Assembly: GCA_035640715.1 (NCBI GenBank)
Contig: DASQVO010000066.1
Location: forward strand, 1 to 47,531
Origin: DASQVO01 sp035640715
GTDB taxonomy: Bacteria > Actinomycetota > Actinomycetes > Streptosporangiales > Streptosporangiaceae
Direction: 5' to 3'
DNA length: 47,531 nucleotides
Shown here: positions 1-7,851 of the stretch, piece by piece
How positions within the stretch are numbered: position 1 is the first letter of the stretch
Layout: every line of letters begins with the position of its first letter
Position numbers and translations under genes: made by a program
Notes under the pieces: model-generated
Seen by the model: only the letters and a program-made list of their open reading frames with translations
Databases searched by the model: none
Told to the model about the DNA's origin: nothing

Positions 1-216
1 GAGCCGCCGGGAGCCGTGTCCGTTGTCGGCGACTTCAACAACTGGGATCCGTTCGCGCATCCGCTGCGGAAACGCTCGAACGGCACCCGCAGCACCGTGG
101 TGACGGTCTTGCCAGGCAGCACGCTGCACTTCCGCTACCTCGCCGAGGGCGGCATGTGGTTCGACGACGAGTCGGTCCCCGCCATGGATGGCCAGGGAGC
201 CACCATCTCGGTATAA
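1..216 (+). CDS. CBM48-like glycogen/starch-binding domain protein, C-terminal part
   Basis: The reading frame is open from the first base, so the start lies outside the window and only about 71 codons are visible. The residues V-V-G-D-F-N-N-W-D followed by P-x-x-H-P-L and a later F-R-Y-L are the hallmark of the early-set domain (CBM48, AMPK-beta type) found in glycogen branching and debranching enzymes and in small stand-alone proteins. The protein ends shortly after the domain, so this is either a stand-alone domain protein or a protein with this domain at its C-terminus. It stops at TAA 214-216. The ligand would be an alpha-glucan; that is family knowledge. Confidence 0.7.
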   Translation, partial: EPPGAVSVVGDFNNWDPFAHPLRKRSNGTRSTVVTVLPGSTLHFRYLAEGGMWFDDESVPAMDGQGATISV

Positions 217-302
217 ATGCCGGTTATGCGACCTGGGTGGCCAGGTGGCGCACCTGGCACTGATCCGTCTCGCCTGTCCGCCCGCCACTCGGTTGTCCCG
301 GT

Positions 303-887
303 TTACTCCAGTTCGGTGAGTGAACGTGGATCGAAGCTGATCGCGAACGGCTGGCTGACGGTCAGTGCCTGTCCCGCCCGTATCTCGGTGTCCAGGACGT
401 ACTCGCCGGCGTGCAGCGCGAGGATGGTGACTTTCGGCTTGGGCTCGAGATCCACGATCCAGTACAGCGGGATCCCTGCCTTGGCGTATTCGCCCACCTT
501 CCGCACGCGGTCTACTTGCTCGCTGCTGCTCCGCGGGGAAATCACTTCGGCGACGAGAAGCAGGTCGGCTGCGTAGTAGGTGCGCGCCTTCCCGTCGATG
601 GCCGCGCGTGCCACGTCGCGAGGCACGACGAACACGTCAGGCTTGCGTACGCCTGCTGGCGTGCTGACGTCGTTCGGCCCGCCAGCGACGTATACCTCAG
701 CTCCGGCTAGCCGTGCCGCATCCTTGAGAATGGCCTTGAGACGGTCGGCGGCATGATCGTGCCAGGGGCTGGGGGACAACTCGGTCAACCACCCATCGGC
801 AAGTTCGTAGCGCTTGCCGTCTTCGGGCAGCGCGTCAAGATCATAAAGGGTGTAAGGACCATATTCGTGCACCGCCGGGACGTTCAC
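303..887 (-). CDS. Uma2-family (DUF820) putative nuclease
   Basis: Uma2 proteins carry a PD-(D/E)XK nuclease fold; their biological role is poorly known and they are abundant in actinobacteria and cyanobacteria. Visible here are the early Y-x-L-x-D-L-D-x-L-P-E-D-G-x-R-Y-E-L segment, the R-K-P-D-V-F-V-V strand with the catalytic-type Asp, the L-V-A-E-V-I-S-P strand with the acidic residue, and the K-V-x-E-Y-A-K-A-G-I-P-x-Y-W-I-V-D segment. I place the start at GTG 887 because GGAGG lies about 8 bases upstream and the domain begins there; an ATG at 941 would add 18 basic residues without homologous look. About 194 aa, normal for the family. It stands alone on the minus strand. Confidence 0.8.
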   Translation of the reverse strand: MNVPAVHEYGPYTLYDLDALPEDGKRYELADGWLTELSPSPWHDHAADRLKAILKDAARLAGAEVYVAGGPNDVSTPAGVRKPDVFVVPRDVARAAIDGKARTYYAADLLLVAEVISPRSSSEQVDRVRKVGEYAKAGIPLYWIVDLEPKPKVTILALHAGEYVLDTEIRAGQALTVSQPFAISFDPRSLTELE

Positions 888-1399
888 AGGTCCTGCCTCC
901 CTCCAGCGAAAGCATCGAACGGTGCGCCGCCAGCGGGGCACACCGACCGTGAGATTAAGCGTAGCGGCAGGCGGCTATCCCGGGCCTGAGGCGCGAGATG
1001 CTGCACGGCACGGGCGGTGCCTTCAGCATCAAGGGCTCGCGTTCCGTACGCATCACCACGCCGCATATCCCGCTGCCGGCCGCGGATAGCCTCGAGGATC
1101 ACGTGCTGCCGTCGATGGCACGGATCGTGGCGACGGTGCGCGAAGCCCTCAAGGAAAGCTGAGCCGCTAGGGAGCAGAAGTGGCGCCGCAGGCGCCGGGC
1201 CGGACGCCGCATAGTGTTAGCTAGCGCGCCTCCGGCATGACGCACCGCCAGGGCCGTTGCGGTGTCCCGGCGCCGGGGACCAGCCTCCCGCGCTGCTTGC
1301 TGGCGTGTCTCCGTGCGTCATGCCGGGGGCATGCCAAAAGGCACTGTCAAGTGAAGCGCCCGCGAGGGAGGCAGTAAACAGAGGAGGCAGAACAAACGA
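888..1399. other. Gene-poor stretch between Uma2 gene and dehydrogenase gene
   Basis: About 510 bases with no convincing full gene. It holds the upstream region of the Uma2 gene, one short ORF (998-1162, listed separately) and, at 1379-1387, the GAGGAGG ribosome-binding site of the dehydrogenase gene. No terminator, tRNA or mobile-element end was recognised. Confidence 0.5.
998..1162 (+). CDS. Short ORF or gene remnant, 54 codons, function unknown
   Basis: An ATG-started frame of 54 codons ending at TGA 1160-1162; the open frame reaches back to a stop at 962-964. The protein (start M-L-H-G-T-G-G, middle I-T-T-P-H-I-P-L-P, end V-R-E-A-L-K-E-S) reads like a real C-terminal protein segment with alternating hydrophobic residues rather than antisense noise, and no gene overlaps it. 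No ribosome-binding site stands out. It may be the 3' remnant of a decayed gene. I do not recognise the family. Confidence 0.3.
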   Translation: MLHGTGGAFSIKGSRSVRITTPHIPLPAADSLEDHVLPSMARIVATVREALKES

Positions 1400-2863
1400 A
1401 TGAGCGGCAACTTGGCGTCCCTGACCGGCATTGACGTGCCCACTAGCCTGCTGATCGGCGGCGAGTGGACCGGCGGCCGCGGCGGTGGCAGCCTTCCGGT
1501 GATCGACCCGGCCACGGAGGATGCGCTGACTGAGGTCGCCGACGCCACGGAGGACGACGCGCTGGAAGCGGTCGGCGCCGCGTACGAGGCGCTGCCCGGC
1601 TGGGCGGCCACGCCGCCACGGCAGCGCGCCGAGTGCCTGCGCCGCACGTTCGAGCTGATGACCGAGCGGGCTGAGCCGCTCGCCCGGCTCATGTCGGCCG
1701 AGAACGGCAAGGCGCTGCGCGACGCACGCGCCGAGGCGGCATACGCCGCCGAGTTCTTCCGCTGGTACGCGGAGGAAGCCGTGCGCATCGACGGCGGCCT
1801 GACGACCGCGCCGGCAGGCGCCAACCGGATACTGGTCACGCGGCAGCCGATTGGCGTCTCGGTCCTGGTCACGCCCTGGAACTTCCCCGCCGCGATGGCC
1901 ACGCGCAAGATCGGGCCGGCGCTGGCGGCAGGCTGCACGGTGGTGCTCAAGCCGGCCGAGGACACGCCGCTCACCGCGCTGGCCATCGCCCGGCTGATGA
2001 CGGAGGCGGGCGTGCCGCGCGGCGTCGTCAACATCGTGCAGACATCCAGCCCAGGGCCGGTGGTCGCCGCGATGCTCCGCGACCCGCGGGTCAGGAAGCT
2101 GTCCTTCACCGGCTCCACTGAGGTCGGCCGGATCCTGCTGCGCCAGGCCGCCGACACGGTGATCAGCTGCTCCATGGAGCTGGGGGGTAACGCGCCGTTC
2201 ATCGTCTTCGACGACGCCGATCTCGACGCCGCCATCGAGGGCGCACTCACCGCCAAGATGCGCAACGGCGGCGAGGCGTGCACCGCGGCCAACCGGTTCT
2301 ACGTCCACGAGGCCGTCGCGGACGAGTTCACCAGCCGGCTCGCCGACCGGCTCGGCAAGCTCAACGTCGGCCCTGGCCTGGAGGAGTCCACCGACGTCGG
2401 CCCCCTGGTCAACGAGAACACGAGGAGCAAGGTCGCCGGGCTGGTGGACAGCGTGGCATCTGACGGCGGCCGGGTCGTCCTCGGCGGCCGGTCACCGGAC
2501 CGGCGCGGCTACTTCTACGAGCCCACGGTCATCGACCAGGTCCCGGCCGGGGCCGCGATCACCCGCACCGAGATCTTCGGCCCGGTCGCGCCAGTCATCC
2601 GCTTCTCCGACGAGACCGAGGTGATCCGCTGGGCGAACGACACCGAATACGGTCTCGTCTGCTACGTTTACACCCGCGACCTGCGGCGCGGCCTGCGGGT
2701 GTCGGAAGCGCTGGAGACCGGCATGGTGGGCCTGAACCGCGGCCTGGTCTCTGACCCTGCCGCGCCCTTCGGCGGAGTTAAGCAGTCGGGCCTCGGCAGG
2801 GAGGGCGGCCACGACGGCCTGCTCGAGTTCATGGAGACCAGGTACATCGCCGCGGAGTGGTGA
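1400..2863 (+). CDS. gabD: NAD(P)-dependent succinate-semialdehyde-type aldehyde dehydrogenase
   Basis: A full-length (487 aa) aldehyde dehydrogenase of the GabD group, which oxidises succinate semialdehyde to succinate at the end of the GABA shunt. The cofactor strand T-P-W-N-F-P, the C-T-V-V-L-K-P-A-E segment, the general-base Glu (about residue 260, in M-E-L-G-G-N-A-P-F) and the catalytic Cys (about residue 294, in G-G-E-A-C-T-A-A-N-R) are all present. The C-terminal P-F-G-G-V-K-Q-S-G-L-G-R-E-G-G is typical of GabD. GAGGAGG precedes ATG 1400 by about 12 bases. It is monocistronic as far as can be seen. Substrate is assigned by family resemblance and a related semialdehyde is possible. Confidence 0.87.
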   Translation: MSGNLASLTGIDVPTSLLIGGEWTGGRGGGSLPVIDPATEDALTEVADATEDDALEAVGAAYEALPGWAATPPRQRAECLRRTFELMTERAEPLARLMSAENGKALRDARAEAAYAAEFFRWYAEEAVRIDGGLTTAPAGANRILVTRQPIGVSVLVTPWNFPAAMATRKIGPALAAGCTVVLKPAEDTPLTALAIARLMTEAGVPRGVVNIVQTSSPGPVVAAMLRDPRVRKLSFTGSTEVGRILLRQAADTVISCSMELGGNAPFIVFDDADLDAAIEGALTAKMRNGGEACTAANRFYVHEAVADEFTSRLADRLGKLNVGPGLEESTDVGPLVNENTRSKVAGLVDSVASDGGRVVLGGRSPDRRGYFYEPTVIDQVPAGAAITRTEIFGPVAPVIRFSDETEVIRWANDTEYGLVCYVYTRDLRRGLRVSEALETGMVGLNRGLVSDPAAPFGGVKQSGLGREGGHDGLLEFMETRYIAAEW

Positions 2864-3033
2864 GGCGGCCCGCGGTTACTGACCCACCCGCCTGTCGATC
2901 CGCTCGCGCATCATGGGCGGTCCGGGTCCGGACCAGGCCCGCAATGGTTTTCGCTGCGGATGCGGTGCCCAGGGCGGAGATCCGGGGCGCGTGACGGGTG
3001 CCAGAACCAGCCCTGGGCACGTAGCCTGGCCCT

Positions 3034-4392
3034 GTGGACCGGCGCATCTTCGGACTCGAGAACGAATACGGCGTGACATGCACGTTCCGCGGGCAGCGGC
3101 GGCTGTCACCAGATGAGGTGGCGCGCTACCTCTTCCGGCGCGTGGTGTCATGGGGCCGCAGCAGCAACGTGTTCCTGCGGAACGGCGCACGTCTCTACCT
3201 CGACGTGGGCAGCCACCCGGAATACGCGACGCCCGAGTGCGACAACGTGACAGACCTTATCGCGCACGACAAGGCCGGCGAGCGGATCCTCGAGGGGCTG
3301 CTCGTCGACGCCGACAAGCGGCTGCGAGAGGAGGGCATCGCCGGTGATATCTACCTGTTCAAGAACAACACCGACTCGGCCGGCAACTCCTACGGCTGCC
3401 ATGAGAACTACCTGGTCGGGCGGCACGGCGAATTCGGCCGGCTCGCGGACATCCTGATCCCGTTCCTGGTCACCAGGCAGGTCATCTGCGGCGCCGGCAA
3501 GGTGCTGCAGACGCCGCGCGGCGCCGTCTACTGCGTCAGCCAGCGGGCCGAGCACATCTGGGAGGGCGTGTCGTCGGCGACGACCCGGTCGCGCCCGATC
3601 ATCAACACCCGCGACGAGCCGCACGCGGATGCCGAGCGGTTCCGCCGGCTGCACGTGATCGTCGGTGACTCGAACATGAGCGAGACCACCATGCTGCTCA
3701 AGGTTGGCTCGACCGACCTGGTGCTGCGCATGATCGAGGCCGGCACGATGATGCGTGACCTTACGCTGGACAACCCGATCAGGGCGATCCGCGAGGTCAG
3801 CCACGACATGACCGGCCGGAGCAGGGTACGCCTGGCCAACGGCCGCGAAATGAGTGCGCTGGAGATCCAGCGCGAGTACCTGTCCAAGGCGCAGGACTTC
3901 ACCGACAGGAACGGCGCGGACGCGACCACGCGCCGGGTGCTCGCGATGTGGGACCGTGCGCTCGATGCCATCGAGACGGGAAAGCTCGACCTGGTGGCCA
4001 GGGAAATCGACTGGGTGACCAAGTACCAGCTGATCGAGCGGTACCGGGCCAAGCACGACCTCCCGCTGTCCTCGCCGCGGGTGGCCCAGCTCGACCTGGC
4101 CTATCACGACGTGCATCGCGGCCGGGGCCTGTACTACCTGCTGCAGCGCAAAGGGGCGGTGGACCGGGCCGTCCGTGACCTCGACATCTTCGAGGCGAAG
4201 TCGGTCCCGCCGCAGACGACGCGGGCGAGGCTCCGCGGCGAGTTCATCCGCCGCGCGCAGGAGAAGCGGCGCGATTTCACGGTGGACTGGGTGCACCTGA
4301 AGCTCAACGACCAGGCCCAGCGGACCGTGCTGTGCAAGGACCCATTCCGTTCCGTGGACGAAAGGGTCGAGAAGCTCATCGCCGGAATGTGA
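3034..4392 (+). CDS. pafA: Pup--protein ligase PafA
   Basis: PafA attaches the C-terminal glutamate of Pup, the prokaryotic ubiquitin-like protein, to lysines of target proteins using ATP, marking them for the mycobacterial-type proteasome. The 452-aa protein has the start R-R-I-F-G-L-E-N-E-Y-G-V with the Mg-ATP ligand Glu9, and L-Y-L-D-V-G-S-H-P-E-Y-A-T-P-E-C, whose Asp57 matches the catalytic Asp64 of characterised PafA. The motif N-N-T-D-S-A-G-N-S-Y-G-C-H-E-N-Y is also intact. The start is GTG 3034. In Mycobacterium pafA is directly followed by pafB; here the next gene is a sugar-nucleotide dehydrogenase and pafB lies 16.6 kb away. Pup, dop and the ATPase are not in the window. Confidence 0.96.
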   Translation: MDRRIFGLENEYGVTCTFRGQRRLSPDEVARYLFRRVVSWGRSSNVFLRNGARLYLDVGSHPEYATPECDNVTDLIAHDKAGERILEGLLVDADKRLREEGIAGDIYLFKNNTDSAGNSYGCHENYLVGRHGEFGRLADILIPFLVTRQVICGAGKVLQTPRGAVYCVSQRAEHIWEGVSSATTRSRPIINTRDEPHADAERFRRLHVIVGDSNMSETTMLLKVGSTDLVLRMIEAGTMMRDLTLDNPIRAIREVSHDMTGRSRVRLANGREMSALEIQREYLSKAQDFTDRNGADATTRRVLAMWDRALDAIETGKLDLVAREIDWVTKYQLIERYRAKHDLPLSSPRVAQLDLAYHDVHRGRGLYYLLQRKGAVDRAVRDLDIFEAKSVPPQTTRARLRGEFIRRAQEKRRDFTVDWVHLKLNDQAQRTVLCKDPFRSVDERVEKLIAGM

Positions 4393-4688
4393 TCCTGCCA
4401 GGCGCAATCCCCGCATCCGGGGACGCAGTGCCCCGCCGGACGGCACCGCGCGGCGCGGCTGCCGCCGGGCTGCCCGGCATGTATAGTTATGCGCCGAACC
4501 GTGGCAGGAAATCCCTGAAGTGCCACCGGACACTCTGGACAGATCACCGTCAGCGAGTCGTGCTGGAAGGGAACTCCCACGTCCGGGGAGCTTGCCACGG
4601 GCTCGTCTTCTACCTGTAGCCTGCCTTCACATAAGGCGTGGCATACCCGAGAGTCGGCCAGCTTCCATATGGCGGAAGGAAACGTGCG

Positions 4689-5903
4689 GTGACCGGACCG
4701 GCGCCGAAAGGCAATTTCGAGCTTGACGCTGTCGTCATCGGCGGGTGCGGGCATGTCGGCCTGCCCCTTGCGATCGCACTTGCCGCCCGCGGTGCGCGGG
4801 TCGGCATCTATGACGTGAGCGAGACCGCGGTCGAGACGGTCAATGCCGGCCGGCTGCCGTTCGCCGAGCCCGGCGCCGCGGAGCCGCTGCGCGCTGCCCG
4901 CGCCGCGGGCCAGCTGGAAGCATCGGCCGATCCCGCCATCGTGGCCAGCGCCGAGCACGTGATCGTGGTGATCGGCACGCCGGTGGATGAGCACCTCAAC
5001 CCCGACCAGGTAGCCATACCCAACGCACTCGGCAGCTGTTCCAGATACCTGCACGACGGGCAGATCCTCATCCTGCGCAGCACCGTGTACCCCGGGGTGA
5101 CGGCGCTGGTGGAGAAGATGGTCGCCGGGCTGGGCGTCGACATCGACGTGGCGTTCTGCCCCGAGCGGATCGCCGAGGGCAAGGCCATGACGGAGCTGTT
5201 CGAGCTCCCGCAGATCGTCTCGGCCCGCACGGCCCGCGGCGCGGAGCGGGCGAGCCGGCTGTTCAGCCGGCTCACCGACAAGCTCGTGATGATGTCCCCG
5301 GAGGAAGCCGAGCTTGCCAAGCTCTTCACCAACGTATGGCGCTACATCAAGTTCGCGACCGCCAACCAGCTCTACATGATGGCCAACGACCGCGGCCTCG
5401 ACTTCGAACGCATCCGGCAGGGGCTGGCGCAGGATTACCCGAGGGCCGCCGACATGCCGGCCGCCGGGTTTGCAGCCGGGCCGTGCCTGTTTAAGGACAC
5501 GATGCAGCTCGCTGCCTTCAACAACAACAACTTCGCTCTCGGGCACACCGCGATGACGATCAACGAGGGCATGCCGCTCTACCTTGTCCACCGCCTCGAG
5601 CAGAACTTCGACCTTGCGTCCATGACGGTCGGGATCTGTGGCATGGCGTTCAAGGGCGGCTCGGACGACATCCGGTCGAGCCTGTCGTACAAGCTCAAGC
5701 GGATCCTGACCTTCAAGGCCGACACGGTGCTGTGCACCGACCCGTACGTGACCGTCGACCCGGACCTGCTCCCGCTGGAGAAGGTCATGGCCCGGTCGGA
5801 CCTGCTGGTGATCGCCGCGCCGCATCCGGAGTACCGGGAGCTGGCGACGGACAAGCCGGTGGCCGACATCTGGAACATCACCGGGAAGGGCGTGCGGGTA
5901 TGA
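4689..5903 (+). CDS. UDP-glucose/GDP-mannose/UDP-ManNAc-type nucleotide sugar dehydrogenase
   Basis: Oxidises C6 of a nucleotide sugar to a uronate in two NAD-dependent steps. The Rossmann motif V-I-G-G-C-G-H-V-G-L-P-L is at the N-terminus, the V-V-I-G-T-P-V-D-E segment follows, and the catalytic cysteine stands in A-G-P-C-L-F-K-D-T. The C-terminal substrate-side domain contains M-A-F-K-G-G-S-D-D-I-R-x-S, so the enzyme looks complete (about 404 aa). I prefer GTG 4689, since GGAAGGAAA lies just upstream; an ATG at 4638 would add 17 unlike residues. Its stop overlaps the ATG of the next gene (ATGA at 5900-5903), so the two are translationally coupled. The exact sugar cannot be told from sequence. 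Confidence 0.88.
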   Translation: MTGPAPKGNFELDAVVIGGCGHVGLPLAIALAARGARVGIYDVSETAVETVNAGRLPFAEPGAAEPLRAARAAGQLEASADPAIVASAEHVIVVIGTPVDEHLNPDQVAIPNALGSCSRYLHDGQILILRSTVYPGVTALVEKMVAGLGVDIDVAFCPERIAEGKAMTELFELPQIVSARTARGAERASRLFSRLTDKLVMMSPEEAELAKLFTNVWRYIKFATANQLYMMANDRGLDFERIRQGLAQDYPRAADMPAAGFAAGPCLFKDTMQLAAFNNNNFALGHTAMTINEGMPLYLVHRLEQNFDLASMTVGICGMAFKGGSDDIRSSLSYKLKRILTFKADTVLCTDPYVTVDPDLLPLEKVMARSDLLVIAAPHPEYRELATDKPVADIWNITGKGVRV

Positions 5904-6664
5904 CCGGCGACGACCCGCGCGTGTCGGTCGTCATGCCCGCCTACAACGAGGGCGGGCAGATCGTTCCGATACTTGACCGGCTCTTCGAGTCGGTACGCCT
6001 GTCCTGCGAGGTCCTCGTCATCGTCGATACCGACACCGACACGACGATCCCCGTCATCGAACAGTACGCGAAGAAGGAACCGCGGCTCCGCTGCCTGATT
6101 AACACCTACGGCCGCGGGCCGGCCAACGCGATCAGGTTCGGCATCGACGCCGCCGCGGCGCCGGTCGCCGTCGTGACGATGGCGGACGGCTGCGATGACG
6201 CGCGGCAGATCGACGAGCTCGCGCGGCTCGTGGAACGCGGCGTCGCCGTCGCCGCGGCCTCCCGCTACATGGCCGGCGGCCAGCAGGTCGGCGGTCCCGT
6301 CCTGAAGGGCACGCTGTCCCGGATGGCCGGCCGCTCGCTGCGGGTACTGGCGCACGTCGGCACCAGGGACGCGACCAACTCGTTCAAGGCGTACTCAACG
6401 GAGTTCGTCCGGGAAGTCGGCATCGACTCCCGCGACGGCTTCGAGATAGGCATCGAGCTCACGGCCAAGGCCAAGCGCCTCGGCCGCCCTGTCGCCGAGA
6501 TTCCCACTATCTGGCTGGACCGGCAGGCAGGCGTCTCCAACTTCCGGGTTGCGAAGTGGATTCCCAGCTACCTGCGCTGGTACCGGTTCGCGTTCGGCTC
6601 CCGCCTGACCGCTGAGCAGATACGCGTTCGCGCGTCCCAGGAGCGTCATTCGTCAGCCGGCTAG
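5900..6664 (+). CDS. GT2 glycosyltransferase, polyprenyl-phosphate-sugar synthase (DPM1-like)
   Basis: A GT-A fold family 2 enzyme of 254 aa that starts S-V-V-M-P-A-Y-N-E-G and has D-T-D-T-D for the first nucleotide-binding acidic residues and V-T-M-A-D-G-C-D-D for the DxD-type metal site. The later A-A-S-R-Y-M-A-G-G-Q-Q-V-G-G-P segment and the absence of transmembrane helices are like dolichyl/polyprenyl-phosphate mannose synthases, which load one sugar from a nucleotide donor onto a lipid phosphate on the cytoplasmic face. The ATG overlaps the stop of the dehydrogenase gene. The context of five GT-C membrane proteins, which need lipid-linked sugar donors, supports this role. The sugar itself is unknown. 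Confidence 0.85.
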   Translation: MTGDDPRVSVVMPAYNEGGQIVPILDRLFESVRLSCEVLVIVDTDTDTTIPVIEQYAKKEPRLRCLINTYGRGPANAIRFGIDAAAAPVAVVTMADGCDDARQIDELARLVERGVAVAAASRYMAGGQQVGGPVLKGTLSRMAGRSLRVLAHVGTRDATNSFKAYSTEFVREVGIDSRDGFEIGIELTAKAKRLGRPVAEIPTIWLDRQAGVSNFRVAKWIPSYLRWYRFAFGSRLTAEQIRVRASQERHSSAG

Positions 6665-6682
6665 CGAATACGGGCTTTCTGG

Positions 6683-6745
6683 GCCCATGTGAGCGGCCAG
6701 TGCGGGCTGCGACGACAGCCTACCCGGGCCGCCTGAATGGCGCGA
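6683..6745 (+). repeat. Copy 1 of a dispersed intergenic repeat
   Basis: The block GCCCATGTGAGCGGCC at 6683-6698, then a GC-rich spacer, then GCCTGAATG and CGCGAA at about 6731-6745, recurs in the same order and orientation at 18808-18873. The two copies have similar spacing (48 and 51 bases between the blocks). This copy lies just upstream of the epimerase gene. Confidence 0.65.
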
Positions 6746-6800
6746 AAACTTCCGGGCAGGCACCGCAAGACGCCGGACATAAGGAAAGAATGAAAGGGAG

Positions 6801-7829
6801 ATGATGGAGAAAGTTCTCGTCAGTGGCTCGGCGGGCTTCATCGGCGGTTATGTCGTCGAGGAACTGCTCCGGCGAGGCTACGCGGTCGTGGGTGTGGACA
6901 ACTTCTCCAAGTACGGGAAGGTGAAGAAGTCCTACGACGATCATCCGCACTACCAGATCGTTGAAGGCGACGCGCGCGATGTCGGCCTGATGACGAGCCT
7001 GCTCGCTGACTGTGATCACTTCATCGCCGGCGCGGCCATGATCGGCGGCATCTCCTACTTCCATACCTACGCCTACGACCTGCTGGCGACCAATGAGCGG
7101 ATTATCGCCGCCTCCTGCGACGCGGCGATCAAGGCCCACCAGGAGGGCCGCCTGCGCAAGGTCACCTACCTGTCGTCGTCCATGGTCTTCGAGAGCGCGA
7201 ACGAGTGGCCGTCGTATGAGGGCCAAGAGCGGGAGGTCCCGCCGCCGCTGTCGTCCTACGGGTTCCAGAAGCTGGCTGTCGAGTACTTCGCGCACGCCGC
7301 GTGGGACCAGTACCAGCTGCCGTACACGATCGCGCGGCCGTTCAACTGCGTAGGGATCGGCGAGAGCCGGGCGCTGGGCGACGAGGAGATCCTGTCCGGC
7401 AACGTCCGGCTGGCCATGAGCCACGTCGTTCCCGACCTGGTGCAGAAGGTGCTCAAGGGCCAGGACCCGCTGCACATCCTCGGCTCGGGTGAGCAGGTCC
7501 GGCACTACACCTACGGCGGCGACCTCGCCACGGGCGTGGTGACCGCGATGGAGCACCCCGACGCCCGCAACGAGGACTTCAACCTGTCCACGGCGGAGAG
7601 CACCACCGTGCTCCAGCTGGCCGAGGTCATCTGGCGCAAGATCAAGGGCGACGGGGTGCCACTGCGGATCATCAACGACGAGCCGTTCACTTACGACGTG
7701 CAGCGGCGCATCCCAGCCGTCGACAAGGCCAAGCGGATACTCGGCTTCGAGGCGACGACGACGCTGGACCAGATGCTGGACGAGGTCATCCCGTGGATCC
7801 GCAACGCCGTCGAGGCCGGCACGATCTGA
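6801..7829 (+). CDS. NAD-dependent epimerase/dehydratase (extended SDR)
   Basis: A 342-aa extended short-chain dehydrogenase of the UDP-glucose 4-epimerase/dehydratase group. It opens with the NAD-binding G-S-A-G-F-I-G-G-Y-V and has V-D-N-F-S-K at the strand-2 end. The catalytic triad is S-S-S-M-V-F with Y-G-F-Q-K (YxxxK), and the substrate-side segment R-P-F-N-C-V-G follows. ATG codons stand at 6801 and 6804 behind AAAGGGAG; I use the first. It probably supplies a modified nucleotide sugar together with the dehydrogenase and GT2 upstream. The A1 membrane protein starts 22 bases after its stop, so they are likely cotranscribed. Substrate unknown. Confidence 0.87.
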   Translation: MMEKVLVSGSAGFIGGYVVEELLRRGYAVVGVDNFSKYGKVKKSYDDHPHYQIVEGDARDVGLMTSLLADCDHFIAGAAMIGGISYFHTYAYDLLATNERIIAASCDAAIKAHQEGRLRKVTYLSSSMVFESANEWPSYEGQEREVPPPLSSYGFQKLAVEYFAHAAWDQYQLPYTIARPFNCVGIGESRALGDEEILSGNVRLAMSHVVPDLVQKVLKGQDPLHILGSGEQVRHYTYGGDLATGVVTAMEHPDARNEDFNLSTAESTTVLQLAEVIWRKIKGDGVPLRIINDEPFTYDVQRRIPAVDKAKRILGFEATTTLDQMLDEVIPWIRNAVEAGTI

Positions 7830-7851
7830 GCACATTCAGGACCGGAGACCC

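Noticed and set aside
1217..2308. 363-codon minus-strand frame
   Set aside because: Antisense to the aldehyde dehydrogenase; no family signal.
4134..5825. 563-codon minus-strand frame across pafA end and the dehydrogenase
   Set aside because: Spans two well-supported plus-strand genes and has no recognisable domain; treated as a composition shadow.
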